This document shows, one piece after another, positions 32,521-41,132 of a DNA stretch of 64,000 bases; positions within the stretch are counted from its first letter, which is position 1; every line of letters starts with the position of its first letter. Made by a program: the position numbers and the translations under genes. The notes beneath the pieces are model-generated. The model did not search any database, had not been told where the DNA came from, and saw only the letters and a program-made list of their open reading frames with translations. Source of the DNA: Marivita sp051859345 (lineage in GTDB: Bacteria > Pseudomonadota > Alphaproteobacteria > Rhodobacterales > Rhodobacteraceae); assembly GCF_051859345.1 (NCBI RefSeq), contig NZ_JBHYFV010000003.1, forward strand, positions 172,200 through 236,199. Direction: 5' to 3'.

Positions 32521-34542
32521 ATGACCACCGCTGTTGCCGCCCCCCCCGAGACCGACGCCACACTTCTCCAAGTCGCCCCCGCGATCGAATTGAAAGGCAT
32601 TTCAAAGGCATTTGGCCCGGTTCAGGCCAACAAGAACATCTCGATCAGCGTCAAACCCGGCACGATCCACGGGATCATCGGTGAAAACGGTGCGGGAAAA
32701 TCGACCCTGATGTCGATCCTATACGGGTTCTACAAAGCCGACAGCGGCGAGATTTTCATCAACGGAAAACAGACCGAAATTCCCGACAGCCAGGCCGCGA
32801 TCAAAGCGGGGATCGGGATGGTCTTCCAGCATTTCAAGCTGGTGCAGAACTTTACTGTCCTGGAAAACATCATCCTTGGTGCCGAAGACGGCCCCCTGCT
32901 CCGCCCGTCGCTGAACAAGGCGCGCGGTGTGTTGAAGCAACTGGCCAAGGAATACGAACTGAACGTCGACCCCGACGCGATTGTCGAAAACCTCAGCGTC
33001 GGCCACCAGCAACGTGTGGAAATCCTCAAGGCGCTGTATCGGCAGGCGGATATCCTCATTCTGGACGAACCGACCGGCGTTCTGACACCCGCCGAGGCCG
33101 ACCACCTGTTCCGCATCCTTGATAACCTGCGCAAAGAGGGCAAGACGATCATCCTGATCACCCACAAACTGCGGGAGATCATGAACGCCACCGACACCGT
33201 GTCGGTGATGCGGCGCGGTGAGATGACGGCAACCGTGCAAACCTCCGAAACCAGCCCCGAACGGCTGGCCGAAATGATGGTGGGGCGCAAGGTTCTGCTA
33301 CAGGTCGACAAGGCAGCCGCAACGCCTGGCAAGCCGGTGCTCGAGATCGAAAATCTGCGTCTCACCGATGATAAAGGCGTCGAGCGGCTCAAGGGAATTT
33401 CCCTTGAGGTGAAGACAGGGGAAATCCTTGGCGTCGCCGGGGTTGCAGGCAACGGACAATCCGAACTTCTTGAAGTGCTGGGTGGATATGCCAACGGCAC
33501 CGGCACGATACGGGTCAACGGACAGGAAATCGACCTGACCGGCAGCGCCTCTGACGGCCAGTCGCGGCGCGCGCGCGGTATCGCCCATGTTCCCGAAGAC
33601 CGTCACCGCGCAGGTCTGATCATGCCGTTCTCGGCTTGGGAAAACACCATTTTCGGCTACCATCGCGATCCGAAAATCCAGTCCGGCCCGCTGATGAACA
33701 ACGCCGCGATCAAGGCCGAAGCCGCCGCCAAGATGGAGCGTTTCGACGTACGTCCACCGAACCCGAAACTGGCGGCCCGCAACTTTTCCGGCGGCAACCA
33801 GCAGAAGATCGTGCTGGCGCGCGAGATCGAACGCAATCCGGACATCCTTCTGATCGGTCAACCGACGCGCGGCGTGGACATTGGTGCGATCGAATTCATT
33901 CACCAGCAGATCATTCGCCTGCGAGACGAAGGCAAGGCGATCCTTCTGGTGTCCGTCGAACTGGACGAGATCTTCTCGCTTTCGGATCGAATTGCGGTGA
34001 TGTTTGACGGACAGATCATGGGCGAACGGGATCCCGGCGAAACAAACGAACAGGAACTGGGTCTGCTGATGGCCGGCATCACCGACACCGCCCACGCGGC
34101 AATGCCCGCATCCCCGATGGCCATGACGGAAACCGAACTGCAGCAAGCGGCAGAGACAGAGACAGAGACAGAGACAGAGACAGAGACAGAGACAGAGACA
34201 GAGACAGAGGGCGACCCAGAACCAGCAGCAGACGCAACCGACACTGTGCCCGCAGAAACCGAGCCACCACAGCCAGACGCCGCTTCGGCGGACTCGGACC
34301 CACCTGAAGAAGTCAAGGCAGAGACGGCTGTCGCAGCCGACGCCCCGCCGCAACAAGAGGCTGTGGTCGAAGAATTCTCGACCACCCCGGCAGAAGATAC
34401 AGATGCGCCAAGATCCAGTTCTGAAAGCCTTTTCAGCCTAAGCGCGACGATCTCGCAAGCAGCCCCTTCCGTGCCAAAGAACCCAAGACCCGCAAAAGAC
34501 TCTCAAGAAAAAGACTCTCAAGAAAGTGACAAAGATGGATAA
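32521..34542 (+). CDS. nucleoside ABC transporter ATPase (two NBDs) with long acidic C-terminal tail
   Basis: Duplicated ATPase of the RbsA/YufO type. NBD1: Walker A GENGAGKST near residue 60, signature LSVGHQQRVEILKAL, Walker B ILILDEPTGVLTP. NBD2 has the usual degenerate Walker A (GVAGNGQSELLEVL), signature NFSGGNQQKIVLAREI and Walker B LLIGQPTRGVDIGA. The conserved part ends near residue 525, but the gene runs to 673. The extra 145 residues are acidic and low-complexity, rich in E, T, A, P and D, and include ten alternating E-T pairs from a hexanucleotide tandem repeat. The family is normally about 510-530 residues. The stop overlaps the permease start. Confidence 0.93.
   Translation: MTTAVAAPPETDATLLQVAPAIELKGISKAFGPVQANKNISISVKPGTIHGIIGENGAGKSTLMSILYGFYKADSGEIFINGKQTEIPDSQAAIKAGIGMVFQHFKLVQNFTVLENIILGAEDGPLLRPSLNKARGVLKQLAKEYELNVDPDAIVENLSVGHQQRVEILKALYRQADILILDEPTGVLTPAEADHLFRILDNLRKEGKTIILITHKLREIMNATDTVSVMRRGEMTATVQTSETSPERLAEMMVGRKVLLQVDKAAATPGKPVLEIENLRLTDDKGVERLKGISLEVKTGEILGVAGVAGNGQSELLEVLGGYANGTGTIRVNGQEIDLTGSASDGQSRRARGIAHVPEDRHRAGLIMPFSAWENTIFGYHRDPKIQSGPLMNNAAIKAEAAAKMERFDVRPPNPKLAARNFSGGNQQKIVLAREIERNPDILLIGQPTRGVDIGAIEFIHQQIIRLRDEGKAILLVSVELDEIFSLSDRIAVMFDGQIMGERDPGETNEQELGLLMAGITDTAHAAMPASPMAMTETELQQAAETETETETETETETETETEGDPEPAADATDTVPAETEPPQPDAASADSDPPEEVKAETAVAADAPPQQEAVVEEFSTTPAEDTDAPRSSSESLFSLSATISQAAPSVPKNPRPAKDSQEKDSQESDKDG
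34151..34209 (+). repeat. hexanucleotide tandem repeat (GAGACA, almost ten units) within the ATPase gene
   Basis: Fifty-nine bases of uninterrupted CAGAGA/GAGACA repeat encode alternating Glu-Thr. Because the unit is six bases, gain or loss of units changes tail length without a frameshift. Confidence 0.97.
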
Positions 34543-35626
34543 GATGCCCGGCTGGGCCGATGCGGTCCTTGTCCCCCTGATCTCGCTCATCCTTGCCGCG
34601 ATCCTGTCGGCGCTGGTGATTATCGGCATTGGCGAAGATCCGGTTGCCGCGTTCAAGCTGATGGTCGATGGCGCGCTGATGCGGTCCTCCGGTTGGGGAT
34701 ATACGCTGTATTACGCGACCAACTTCGTCTTCACCGGTCTTGCGGTTGCGGTGGCCTTTCATGCCCGCCTGTTCAATATCGGCGGCGAAGGTCAGGCAAT
34801 GATCGGGGGTCTGGGTGTGGCGCTGGCCTGTCTCTATATCCCGTGGCCCAACTGGTATGTGGCGTTGATCGGGGCGACCGTGTCTGCCGCGCTTTTCGGC
34901 GCGTTCTGGGCGCTGATCCCGGCCTACCTTCAAGCCAAGCGCGGCAGCCATATCGTGATCACAACGATCATGTTCAACTTCATCGCAGCGGCGGTTCTGA
35001 ACTATATTCTCGTCAACGTCCTGCGCCCCCAGGGCGCGATGGACCCGGCCACGGCGCGCTTTCCCGAGGCAACCACGCTGCCCACCTTCCAGGACATGTT
35101 TTCAACTGCGGCAGAGCCGATGTTCCGCGGTGCCCCGGCCAACGTCACGTTCTTTGTGGCGCTTCTTGCCTGTCTGGTTGTCTGGGTCCTGATCTGGCAC
35201 ACCCGGCTTGGATACGAAATCCGTGCCTTCGGCCACTCGGACTCCGCCGCCAAATACGCGGGCATCAACCCGGTAAAAATCACCGTTGTGACAATGCTCA
35301 TCTCGGGTGGGCTTGCTGGCATGATGGCGCTCAACACCACGATGGGCGAGGCCGAACGCCTTGTGATGAACGCCACCGAAGGTGCCGGGTTCATCGGCAT
35401 CGCCGTGGCGCTGATGGGTCGATCCCATCCGCTGGGCGTTCTGCTGGCCGCGCTCCTGTTCGGTTTCCTCTATCAAGGGGGCGCAGAACTGGCCCTTTGG
35501 ACAAACATCCCGCGCGAGTTGATCGTGGTGATTCAGGCGCTTGTGATCCTCTTTACCGGAGCGCTTGACAACATGGTGCGCATGCCGCTTGAAAAAATCT
35601 TCCTCGCGGCCCGGAGGAAAGCCTGA
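34535..35626 (+). CDS. nucleoside ABC transporter permease (RbsC/YufP type)
   Basis: First of two inner-membrane permeases of the importer, 363 residues with many hydrophobic segments. The conserved ABC-2-like loop FNIGGEGQAMIGGLGVAL is diagnostic of this nucleoside/simple-sugar permease class, and GHSDSAAKYAGINPVKITV is the coupling segment. I use the ATG at 34535 (MDKMPGWADAV), which overlaps the ATPase stop; a GTG at 34526 is possible. It overlaps the next permease as TGATG. Confidence 0.93.
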   Translation: MDKMPGWADAVLVPLISLILAAILSALVIIGIGEDPVAAFKLMVDGALMRSSGWGYTLYYATNFVFTGLAVAVAFHARLFNIGGEGQAMIGGLGVALACLYIPWPNWYVALIGATVSAALFGAFWALIPAYLQAKRGSHIVITTIMFNFIAAAVLNYILVNVLRPQGAMDPATARFPEATTLPTFQDMFSTAAEPMFRGAPANVTFFVALLACLVVWVLIWHTRLGYEIRAFGHSDSAAKYAGINPVKITVVTMLISGGLAGMMALNTTMGEAERLVMNATEGAGFIGIAVALMGRSHPLGVLLAALLFGFLYQGGAELALWTNIPRELIVVIQALVILFTGALDNMVRMPLEKIFLAARRKA

Positions 35627-36591
35627 TGGATTTCGCAACTCTGCTGCAAGTGCTCGACAGCACTGTTCGCCTTGCCACCCCACTTCTGCTGGCCTGCCTG
35701 GCCGGACTGTTTTCCGAACGCGCCGGGATTTTCGACATCGGGCTTGAGGGCAAGATGCTGGCCGCCGCGTTTTTCTCGGCCGCAGTTGCCTCCATCACCG
35801 GCGATGTCTGGATGGGGCTTGGTGCAGGCATCGCGGCATCGCTCGCGTTGTCGATCCTGCACGGGCTTGCTTCGATCACCTTCCGGGGCAATCAGCTTAT
35901 CTCGGGTGTGGCCATCAATTTTCTCGCCGCAGGTCTCACCGTCCTGATCGCGCAGGACTGGTTCAACCAGGGTGGGCGCACCCCATCCCTGATTGGGGCG
36001 GGTCGGTTTGAACCCATTGTTCTGCCGGGGGCGGACACGCTGTCCGGGGTTCCCCTGATCGGCCCGATTTACGCCGAACTGATCTCGGGCCATTCGATCC
36101 TTGTCTACGTCGCCTTCGCAATGGTCCCCCTGACATGGTGGCTGATGTTCCGCACACGCTTTGGCCTGCGTCTGCGCGCGGTGGGGGAAGCCCCGGAGGC
36201 CGTGGACACGGCGGGCGTGTCGGTTGTCGGGCTGCGCTACGTTGCGGTGGGCATCTGCGGCATTCTCTGCGGCGTGGCCGGAGCCTATCTGGCAACCGCG
36301 CTTCAGGCGGGGTTCGTCAAGGACATGACCGCCGGACGGGGGTTCATCGCGCTGGCGGCGCTGATCTTTGCCAAGTGGCGGCCGTGGTACGCGCTGTATG
36401 CCTGCCTGTTGTTCGGTCTCTTGCAGGCGGTTGCCCTGCGCTACCAGAATATCGACCTTGGCGTGTTTGTCGTGCCGGTGCAGTTCATGGATGCGTTGCC
36501 CTATATCCTGACCGTGGTGATCCTTGCCGGGTTTGTCGGCAAGGCAATCCCGCCCCGTGCAGGTGGGGAACCCTACGTCAAGGAGCGGTGA
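35626..36591 (+). CDS. nucleoside ABC transporter permease (second subunit, YufQ type)
   Basis: Second permease, 321 residues, starting within the stop codon of the first. FDIGLEGKMLAAAFFSAAVA is the equivalent of the conserved glycine-rich loop, RTRFGLRLRAVGEAPEAVDT the coupling helix, and GRGFIALAALIFAKWRPW the late conserved segment. It completes a BMP-ATPase-permease-permease set typical of purine nucleoside importers. Confidence 0.93.
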   Translation: MDFATLLQVLDSTVRLATPLLLACLAGLFSERAGIFDIGLEGKMLAAAFFSAAVASITGDVWMGLGAGIAASLALSILHGLASITFRGNQLISGVAINFLAAGLTVLIAQDWFNQGGRTPSLIGAGRFEPIVLPGADTLSGVPLIGPIYAELISGHSILVYVAFAMVPLTWWLMFRTRFGLRLRAVGEAPEAVDTAGVSVVGLRYVAVGICGILCGVAGAYLATALQAGFVKDMTAGRGFIALAALIFAKWRPWYALYACLLFGLLQAVALRYQNIDLGVFVVPVQFMDALPYILTVVILAGFVGKAIPPRAGGEPYVKER

Positions 36592-36600
36592 GGCGCGGGG

Positions 36601-36642
36601 CGTTTCCATCAACGGAAACGCTTTGATGCATCACCGCATCAA
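36601..36642. repeat. two tandem 20-base hairpins after the nucleoside transporter operon
   Basis: CGTTTCCATCAACGGAAACG (36601-36620) and TTGATGCATCACCGCATCAA (36623-36642). Both have 7-base arms and 6-base centres beginning ATCA, the same format as the cluster at 9411-9544. They lie ten bases after the last transporter gene, so they may act as a terminator or a 3'-end stabiliser. No long T run follows. Confidence 0.8.
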
Positions 36643-36744
36643 CCGCCCGTGGCTGAGTCCAGTTGAGAGGGAAACGTAAGTCCTTTTTGCACCTGCGGCG
36701 CTGGGCCGCTTGAAACGGAACAAAGGTTGGGTTTAAGGACAACC

Positions 36745-37659
36745 ATGCAAATCTACCTCCCCATCGCCGAGGTCTCGGTCAATATGTTCCTGCTCTTGGG
36801 ACTGGGAGGTTTGGTGGGTGTGCTGTCCGGCATGTTTGGTGTCGGCGGAGGGTTCCTGATGACCCCCCTGCTCTTCTTCATCGGCATCCCCCCGGCGGTT
36901 GCCGTGGCCACCGGTGCCAATCAGATCGTCGCCGCATCTTTCTCGGGACTGCTGGCGCATATTCGACGAAAGACCGTCGATTTCCGGATGGGCATCGTCC
37001 TGCTGATCGGTGGTCTTGTCGGTGCCGCTATCGGCATCTGGATCTTCAACTATCTCAAAAGCCTTGGTCAGGTCGAATTGCTGGTCAAGCTGTGTTATGT
37101 GATCTTCCTCGGCGTGATCGGCGGACTGATGTTTGTCGAAAGCCTGAATGCCATTCGCAACACGCGGCGCGGAAAACCTCCCCCCCGCAAAAAGCACAAC
37201 TGGATTCACGGGCTGCCGTTCAAGATGCGCTTTCGGACCTCGGGGCTTTACATCTCGGTGATCCCGCCGCTGGTGGTCGGGGTTCTCGTGGGTGTCCTTG
37301 CCGCCATCATGGGTGTGGGCGGCGGCTTTATCATGGTTCCGGCGATGATCTATTTGCTGGGCATGCCGACAAAGGTCGTGGTCGGAACCTCGCTGTTCCA
37401 GATCATCTTCGTCGCCGGGTTTGCCACGCTGATGCACGCCACGACAAGCTATATCGTGGACATGGTGCTGGCCCTGTTCCTTTTGATCGGCGGCGTTTTC
37501 GGCGCACAGATCGGGTCGCAAATCGGAACCAAGCTGAAGGCCGAACAGTTGCGCATCCTTCTGGCGATCATGGTTCTGGCTGTCTGCGGCAAACTCGCTC
37601 TGGAACTGCTGATCCAGCCGTCTGAACTCTATTCCATCGCACAGATCGGGGACATCTGA
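36745..37659 (+). CDS. TauE/SafE family (TSUP) sulfite/anion exporter
   Basis: 304-residue membrane protein with eight or so hydrophobic segments in two halves. Each half holds the TSUP glycine motif (LSGMFGVGGGFLMTPLLFF and LAAIMGVGGGFIMVPAMIYL). Members export sulfite or organosulfonates, or take up such anions. ATG at 36745 follows AAGGA at 6 bases. It is directly coupled (TGATG) to a TIGR02186 gene, an association conserved in alphaproteobacteria that suggests the two proteins act together. Confidence 0.92.
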   Translation: MQIYLPIAEVSVNMFLLLGLGGLVGVLSGMFGVGGGFLMTPLLFFIGIPPAVAVATGANQIVAASFSGLLAHIRRKTVDFRMGIVLLIGGLVGAAIGIWIFNYLKSLGQVELLVKLCYVIFLGVIGGLMFVESLNAIRNTRRGKPPPRKKHNWIHGLPFKMRFRTSGLYISVIPPLVVGVLVGVLAAIMGVGGGFIMVPAMIYLLGMPTKVVVGTSLFQIIFVAGFATLMHATTSYIVDMVLALFLLIGGVFGAQIGSQIGTKLKAEQLRILLAIMVLAVCGKLALELLIQPSELYSIAQIGDI

Positions 37660-38417
37660 TGCGCTGGCTGCTGGTGTTCCTCTTCCTGATCGCGGCCCCG
37701 TTGCGGGCCGAAGAAGTGGTGCTGGGCCTCAGTCAGGACCAGGTGTCTATCTCCACCAATTTCGATGGCTCTGAGATCATCATCTACGGTGCGATCAAAC
37801 GGGAACGCCCGATCCCGACCGACGCCCCGCTTCAGGTCATTGTTTCGGTGTCAGGACCGCTCGAACAGGTCACCGTCCGTCGCAAGGAACGCCGCTTTGG
37901 CATCTGGATGAATGTCGATTCCGTCGAGGTCGATGCCGCCCCCAGCTTTTACGCCGTCGCCACATCCGCACCGTGGAGCGAGGTGATCACCGATACCGAA
38001 GACCTGCGCCGGACAATCTCGATCCCGCGCGCAATCCGGTCGGTCGGGGCACCGATGAACGTGAACGAACCGCAGGCCTTTTCTAACGCGGTGATCCGCA
38101 TCCGCAAGGACAACGGCCTCTACGCGCTCATGGAAGGGGCTGTCGAACTACAGCAATCAACGCTGTTTCGAACCGCCATACAAATGCCGGCCAACCTGAC
38201 CGAAGGCGCCTATCTCACGCGCATTTTCCTGACCCGGTCGGGCGAGGTCGTGTCGTCGGTCGAAACCAGCATCGACGTTCGCAAAGTCGGCATTGAACGC
38301 TGGCTGTTCAACCTGTCGCGCCAGCAACCCCTGATCTACGGCCTGCTGTCGCTGGCCATCGCGATCTTTGCGGGCTGGGGGGCATCTGCGGCGTTCCGCC
38401 TGATCCGGTCCGGCTGA
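37659..38417 (+). CDS. TIGR02186 family membrane-anchored periplasmic protein
   Basis: 252 residues with an N-terminal signal (MRWLLVFLFLIAAPLRAEEV), a long periplasmic beta-rich region and a single C-terminal membrane segment (IYGLLSLAIAIFAGWGASAA). This is the TIGR02186 family, nearly always encoded beside a TSUP transporter. Conserved pieces: GLSQDQVSISTNFDGSEIII and FYAVATSAPWSEV. Function unknown; an auxiliary subunit of the transporter is the simplest idea. It overlaps both neighbours. Confidence 0.88.
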   Translation: MRWLLVFLFLIAAPLRAEEVVLGLSQDQVSISTNFDGSEIIIYGAIKRERPIPTDAPLQVIVSVSGPLEQVTVRRKERRFGIWMNVDSVEVDAAPSFYAVATSAPWSEVITDTEDLRRTISIPRAIRSVGAPMNVNEPQAFSNAVIRIRKDNGLYALMEGAVELQQSTLFRTAIQMPANLTEGAYLTRIFLTRSGEVVSSVETSIDVRKVGIERWLFNLSRQQPLIYGLLSLAIAIFAGWGASAAFRLIRSG

Positions 38418-38848
38418 TGGCGCACACACCACCGGGCACCCGCGCAGACTACCGCGCCTTTCGTATCCTGCCGACCCGCTGGCAGGACAATGACGAATAC
38501 GGCCACCTGAACAATGCCACCTACTACGCGCTGTTCGACACTGCCGTGAGCCTCTGGCAAATGGACCAGGGGATCGAAATCCGGGGACCGCAGGCAACCA
38601 AATTGCTCGTCGTGGAAAGCGGTTGTCGCTATCATGCGGAACTCGGCTTTCCCGACATCCTGACCGCCGGGATCCGCATCGCCCATATCGGCACTACGTC
38701 GTTCCGCTACGAGATCGCCCTGTTCGGCAACGAGTCCCACACCGCCGGGGCCGAAGGGTTCTTTACACAGGTGCATGTGGGGGCCGACAGCCGCCCGGCC
38801 CCACTGCCCGAGGCGATCTGCGCAAGGCTTGCCACCTTGACCGCCTAG
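38417..38848 (+). CDS. acyl-CoA thioesterase, YbgC/4-hydroxybenzoyl-CoA type
   Basis: 143-residue hotdog-fold protein. The catalytic stretch is WQDNDEYGHLNNATYYALFD, where D/N residues of the 4HBT motif are visible, followed by GCRYHAELGFPDILTAGIRI. It hydrolyses acyl-CoA thioesters; chain specificity is unknown. ATG overlaps the TIGR02186 stop. It is the last gene of the three-gene run and is followed by an inverted repeat. Confidence 0.88.
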   Translation: MAHTPPGTRADYRAFRILPTRWQDNDEYGHLNNATYYALFDTAVSLWQMDQGIEIRGPQATKLLVVESGCRYHAELGFPDILTAGIRIAHIGTTSFRYEIALFGNESHTAGAEGFFTQVHVGADSRPAPLPEAICARLATLTA

Positions 38849-38850
38849 GA

Positions 38851-38892
38851 GTTCTTCGGGCGTCAAATACCTCCGCCGGAGGCAACCCGAGG
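38851..38892. repeat. nested inverted repeat with CCTCCGCCGGAGG core
   Basis: CCTCCGCCGGAGG (38870-38882) lies inside TCGGG...CCCGA. On the minus strand it reads GCCTCCGGCGGAGGTATTTGAC and then GAAGAAC, a string type I recall as common between genes in Rhodobacterales. It may end transcription of the thioesterase operon. Compare 5365-5394. Confidence 0.45.
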
Positions 38893-38955
38893 CCGCAGCG
38901 CGAAGCGTGAGGACCGAGACAACCTGCGTGCGCGTCAGCGCACACAATTCCGTAA

Positions 38956-40854
38956 TCAGCCTTTCTCGTGGAAGAACGCGTAAATCCGCTCCGCCAGCGC
39001 TTCGCTCACACCTTCAACCGCCTTGAGGTCGGCCAAGTTGGCCCGGCTGACTGCCTTGGCTGATCCGAAATGCGCCAGAAGCGCCCGTTTTCGGGCCGCC
39101 CCCACGCCGGACACCTCGTCCAGCGGGTTCGCCATCTGCGACTTGGCCCGCTTCGCCCTGTGTGTGCCAATGGCAAAGCGATGTGCCTCGTCCCGCAGGC
39201 GCTGCACAAAATACAGCACCGGGTCGTTGTGGCGCAATGCAAAGGGTCGCATTCCGGTGCGGTGGAATTCCTCCTTGCCCGCATCGCGGTCCACACCCTT
39301 GGCGACCCCGACCATCGGCACATCCTCCACCCCGTATTCCTTCATGATCTCGCGCACCGCCGACACCTGCCCCGCGCCGCCGTCGATGAGCAAAAGGTCC
39401 GGCCACAGACCCTTGTCACGATCCGGATCATCCTTGAGCAGCCGCTTGAACCGGCGGGTCAACACCTCTTTCATCATGCCGAAATCATCGCCGGGGGTCA
39501 GGTCTTCTCCCTTGATGTTGAACTTGCGGTACTGGTTTTTCAGATAACCGTCCGGCCCGGCCACGATCATCGCGCCCACCGCGTTGGTGCCCTGAATGTG
39601 GCTGTTGTCATAGACCTCGATTCGTTCGGGCGGCGTGTCCAGCGCAAAGGCTTCGGCCAGTCCGCGCAGCAGCTTCGCCTGCGTCGCCGTTTCCGCCATA
39701 CGCCGCGCCAGCGATTCCCGCGCATTGCGCAGTGCGCCGTCCACCAGTTCGGACTTCTCGCCCCGGCGCGGCACCGCGATGTCGACCTTGCGACCCAGCT
39801 TGTCTGACAGCGCCTCCGTCATCAGATCTGCATTCTCGATCGGGTGCGACAGCAGCAAAAGCCGTGCAGGTTCCTTGGTGTCGTAGAACTGGCCAAGGAA
39901 CGCCTCCAGCACCTCGGCCTCTTCCACGTCCGGGCCGACACGCGGATAGAAATCGCGGTTGCCCCAGTTCTGGTTCGCGCGGATGAAGAACACCTGCACG
40001 CAGGCCTGCCCCTTTTCCAGATGCAGCGCGATCACGTCCGCCTCGGTCACGCCGCGCGGGTTGATGCCCTGCGCCGTCTGCACCTGCGTCAACGCACGGA
40101 TACGGTCGCGCAAGGCTGCTGCACGTTCGAATTCCATCGCTTCGGACGCTTCGGCCATCTGTTTCGCCAGGGTTTCCTGCACATTGGTGGATTTGCCCGA
40201 CAGGAACCGCTCTGCGTCGCGCACGCTGGCTGCGTAATCTGCTTCACTGATCTTGCCGACACAGGGCGCCGAACAGCGTTTGATCTGATATTGCAGGCAG
40301 GGCCGCGTCCGGCTGTCGAACATCGCGTCCGAACAATTGCGCAGCAAGAAGACACGCTGAAGCTGATTCAATGTCCGGTTCACCGCGCCGGCGCTGGCGA
40401 AAGGGCCGTAATACGCGCCCTTGTCCTTTTTTGCGCCACGATGCTTGTGGATCATCGGGAAGGCGTGATCCGTGACATGGATATTGGGAAAGGACTTGTC
40501 GTCCCGCAGCAACACATTGTAGCGCGGTTTCAACTGCTTGATGAGGTTCTGTTCCAGCAGCAGCGCTTCGGTTTCCGTGCGCGTGGTCAGGAACATCATC
40601 GACGCGGTTTCCGAGATCATCCGGGCGATCCGCCCCGAATGTCCTGCCGCACGCGCATAGTTCGACACCCGCGCCTTCAGGTTGCGCGCCTTGCCCACAT
40701 ACAGCACCCGCGCCTGTGCATCGAGCATCCGATAGACACCAGGACTGGAGTCCAGTGTCTTCAGATACGCCTGGATACAGGCATGTCCTGTCAGGGTTTT
40801 GGTTTCGGTCTCTTGTGTCATGTGAACGTGTCTGGACGCCTTTTCAGAGGTCAT
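38956..40854 (-). CDS. uvrC: excinuclease ABC subunit C
   Basis: Dual-incision nuclease of nucleotide excision repair. Domains: GIY-YIG nuclease (SSPGVYRMLDAQARVLYVGK), UVR domain (FERAAALRDRIRAL), RNase-H-like 5' nuclease (IEVYDNSHIQGTNAVGAMIV and LLLIDGGAGQVSAV), and C-terminal helix-hairpin-helix pair (VSGVGAARKRALLAHFGS and LKAVEGVSEALAERIY). I use the ATG at 40854 (632 residues); the ATG at 40821 gives 621, closer to the average. Neither has a clear ribosome site. I did not see a convincing SOS box upstream. Confidence 0.96.
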   Translation of the reverse strand: MTSEKASRHVHMTQETETKTLTGHACIQAYLKTLDSSPGVYRMLDAQARVLYVGKARNLKARVSNYARAAGHSGRIARMISETASMMFLTTRTETEALLLEQNLIKQLKPRYNVLLRDDKSFPNIHVTDHAFPMIHKHRGAKKDKGAYYGPFASAGAVNRTLNQLQRVFLLRNCSDAMFDSRTRPCLQYQIKRCSAPCVGKISEADYAASVRDAERFLSGKSTNVQETLAKQMAEASEAMEFERAAALRDRIRALTQVQTAQGINPRGVTEADVIALHLEKGQACVQVFFIRANQNWGNRDFYPRVGPDVEEAEVLEAFLGQFYDTKEPARLLLLSHPIENADLMTEALSDKLGRKVDIAVPRRGEKSELVDGALRNARESLARRMAETATQAKLLRGLAEAFALDTPPERIEVYDNSHIQGTNAVGAMIVAGPDGYLKNQYRKFNIKGEDLTPGDDFGMMKEVLTRRFKRLLKDDPDRDKGLWPDLLLIDGGAGQVSAVREIMKEYGVEDVPMVGVAKGVDRDAGKEEFHRTGMRPFALRHNDPVLYFVQRLRDEAHRFAIGTHRAKRAKSQMANPLDEVSGVGAARKRALLAHFGSAKAVSRANLADLKAVEGVSEALAERIYAFFHEKG

Positions 40855-41132
40855 GATTCTGCTGAATTCGCTGCCTGATTGAAACCCTATATGCAACTGT
40901 TAAGGCATCCACTGTTTCTGTGGATAACTCTGCGGAGAACTTTTGGAAGTTAACGATTTTCCTTTGAATCCCGGCGCGTTCCCTGATCTGCCTAATTTTT
41001 AGGCTGTATTTCAACCCTTTGTTTTAAAATGATAATTTTCTTTACATGCGTCAAGTTACTGAAATCATTAACAGTTTCGTAACAGTTTCGTAACGTCAAC
41101 TTGAGACGTGCAAAACTTGTCTGCAGGATACA
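40855..41132. other. A/T-rich gap upstream of uvrC with one DnaA-box match
   Basis: No gene. The gap is much richer in A and T than its surroundings (runs such as TTTTAAAATGATAATTTTC). It contains one exact DnaA-box TGTGGATAA at about 40919-40927. Near 41067-41095 it holds a directly repeated CAGTTTCGTAA that partly resembles CtrA sites (TTAA-N7-TTAAC with one mismatch). It probably holds the uvrC promoter; evidence for a replication role is too thin. Confidence 0.4.

Noticed and set aside
34151..34209. CRISPR or other spaced repeat array
   Set aside because: The repeat has no spacers; it is a simple six-base tandem repeat within a coding region.
40855..41132. Chromosomal replication origin
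   Set aside because: Only one exact DnaA box and none of the usual origin neighbours (dnaA, parAB, gidAB, hemE) are in the window.
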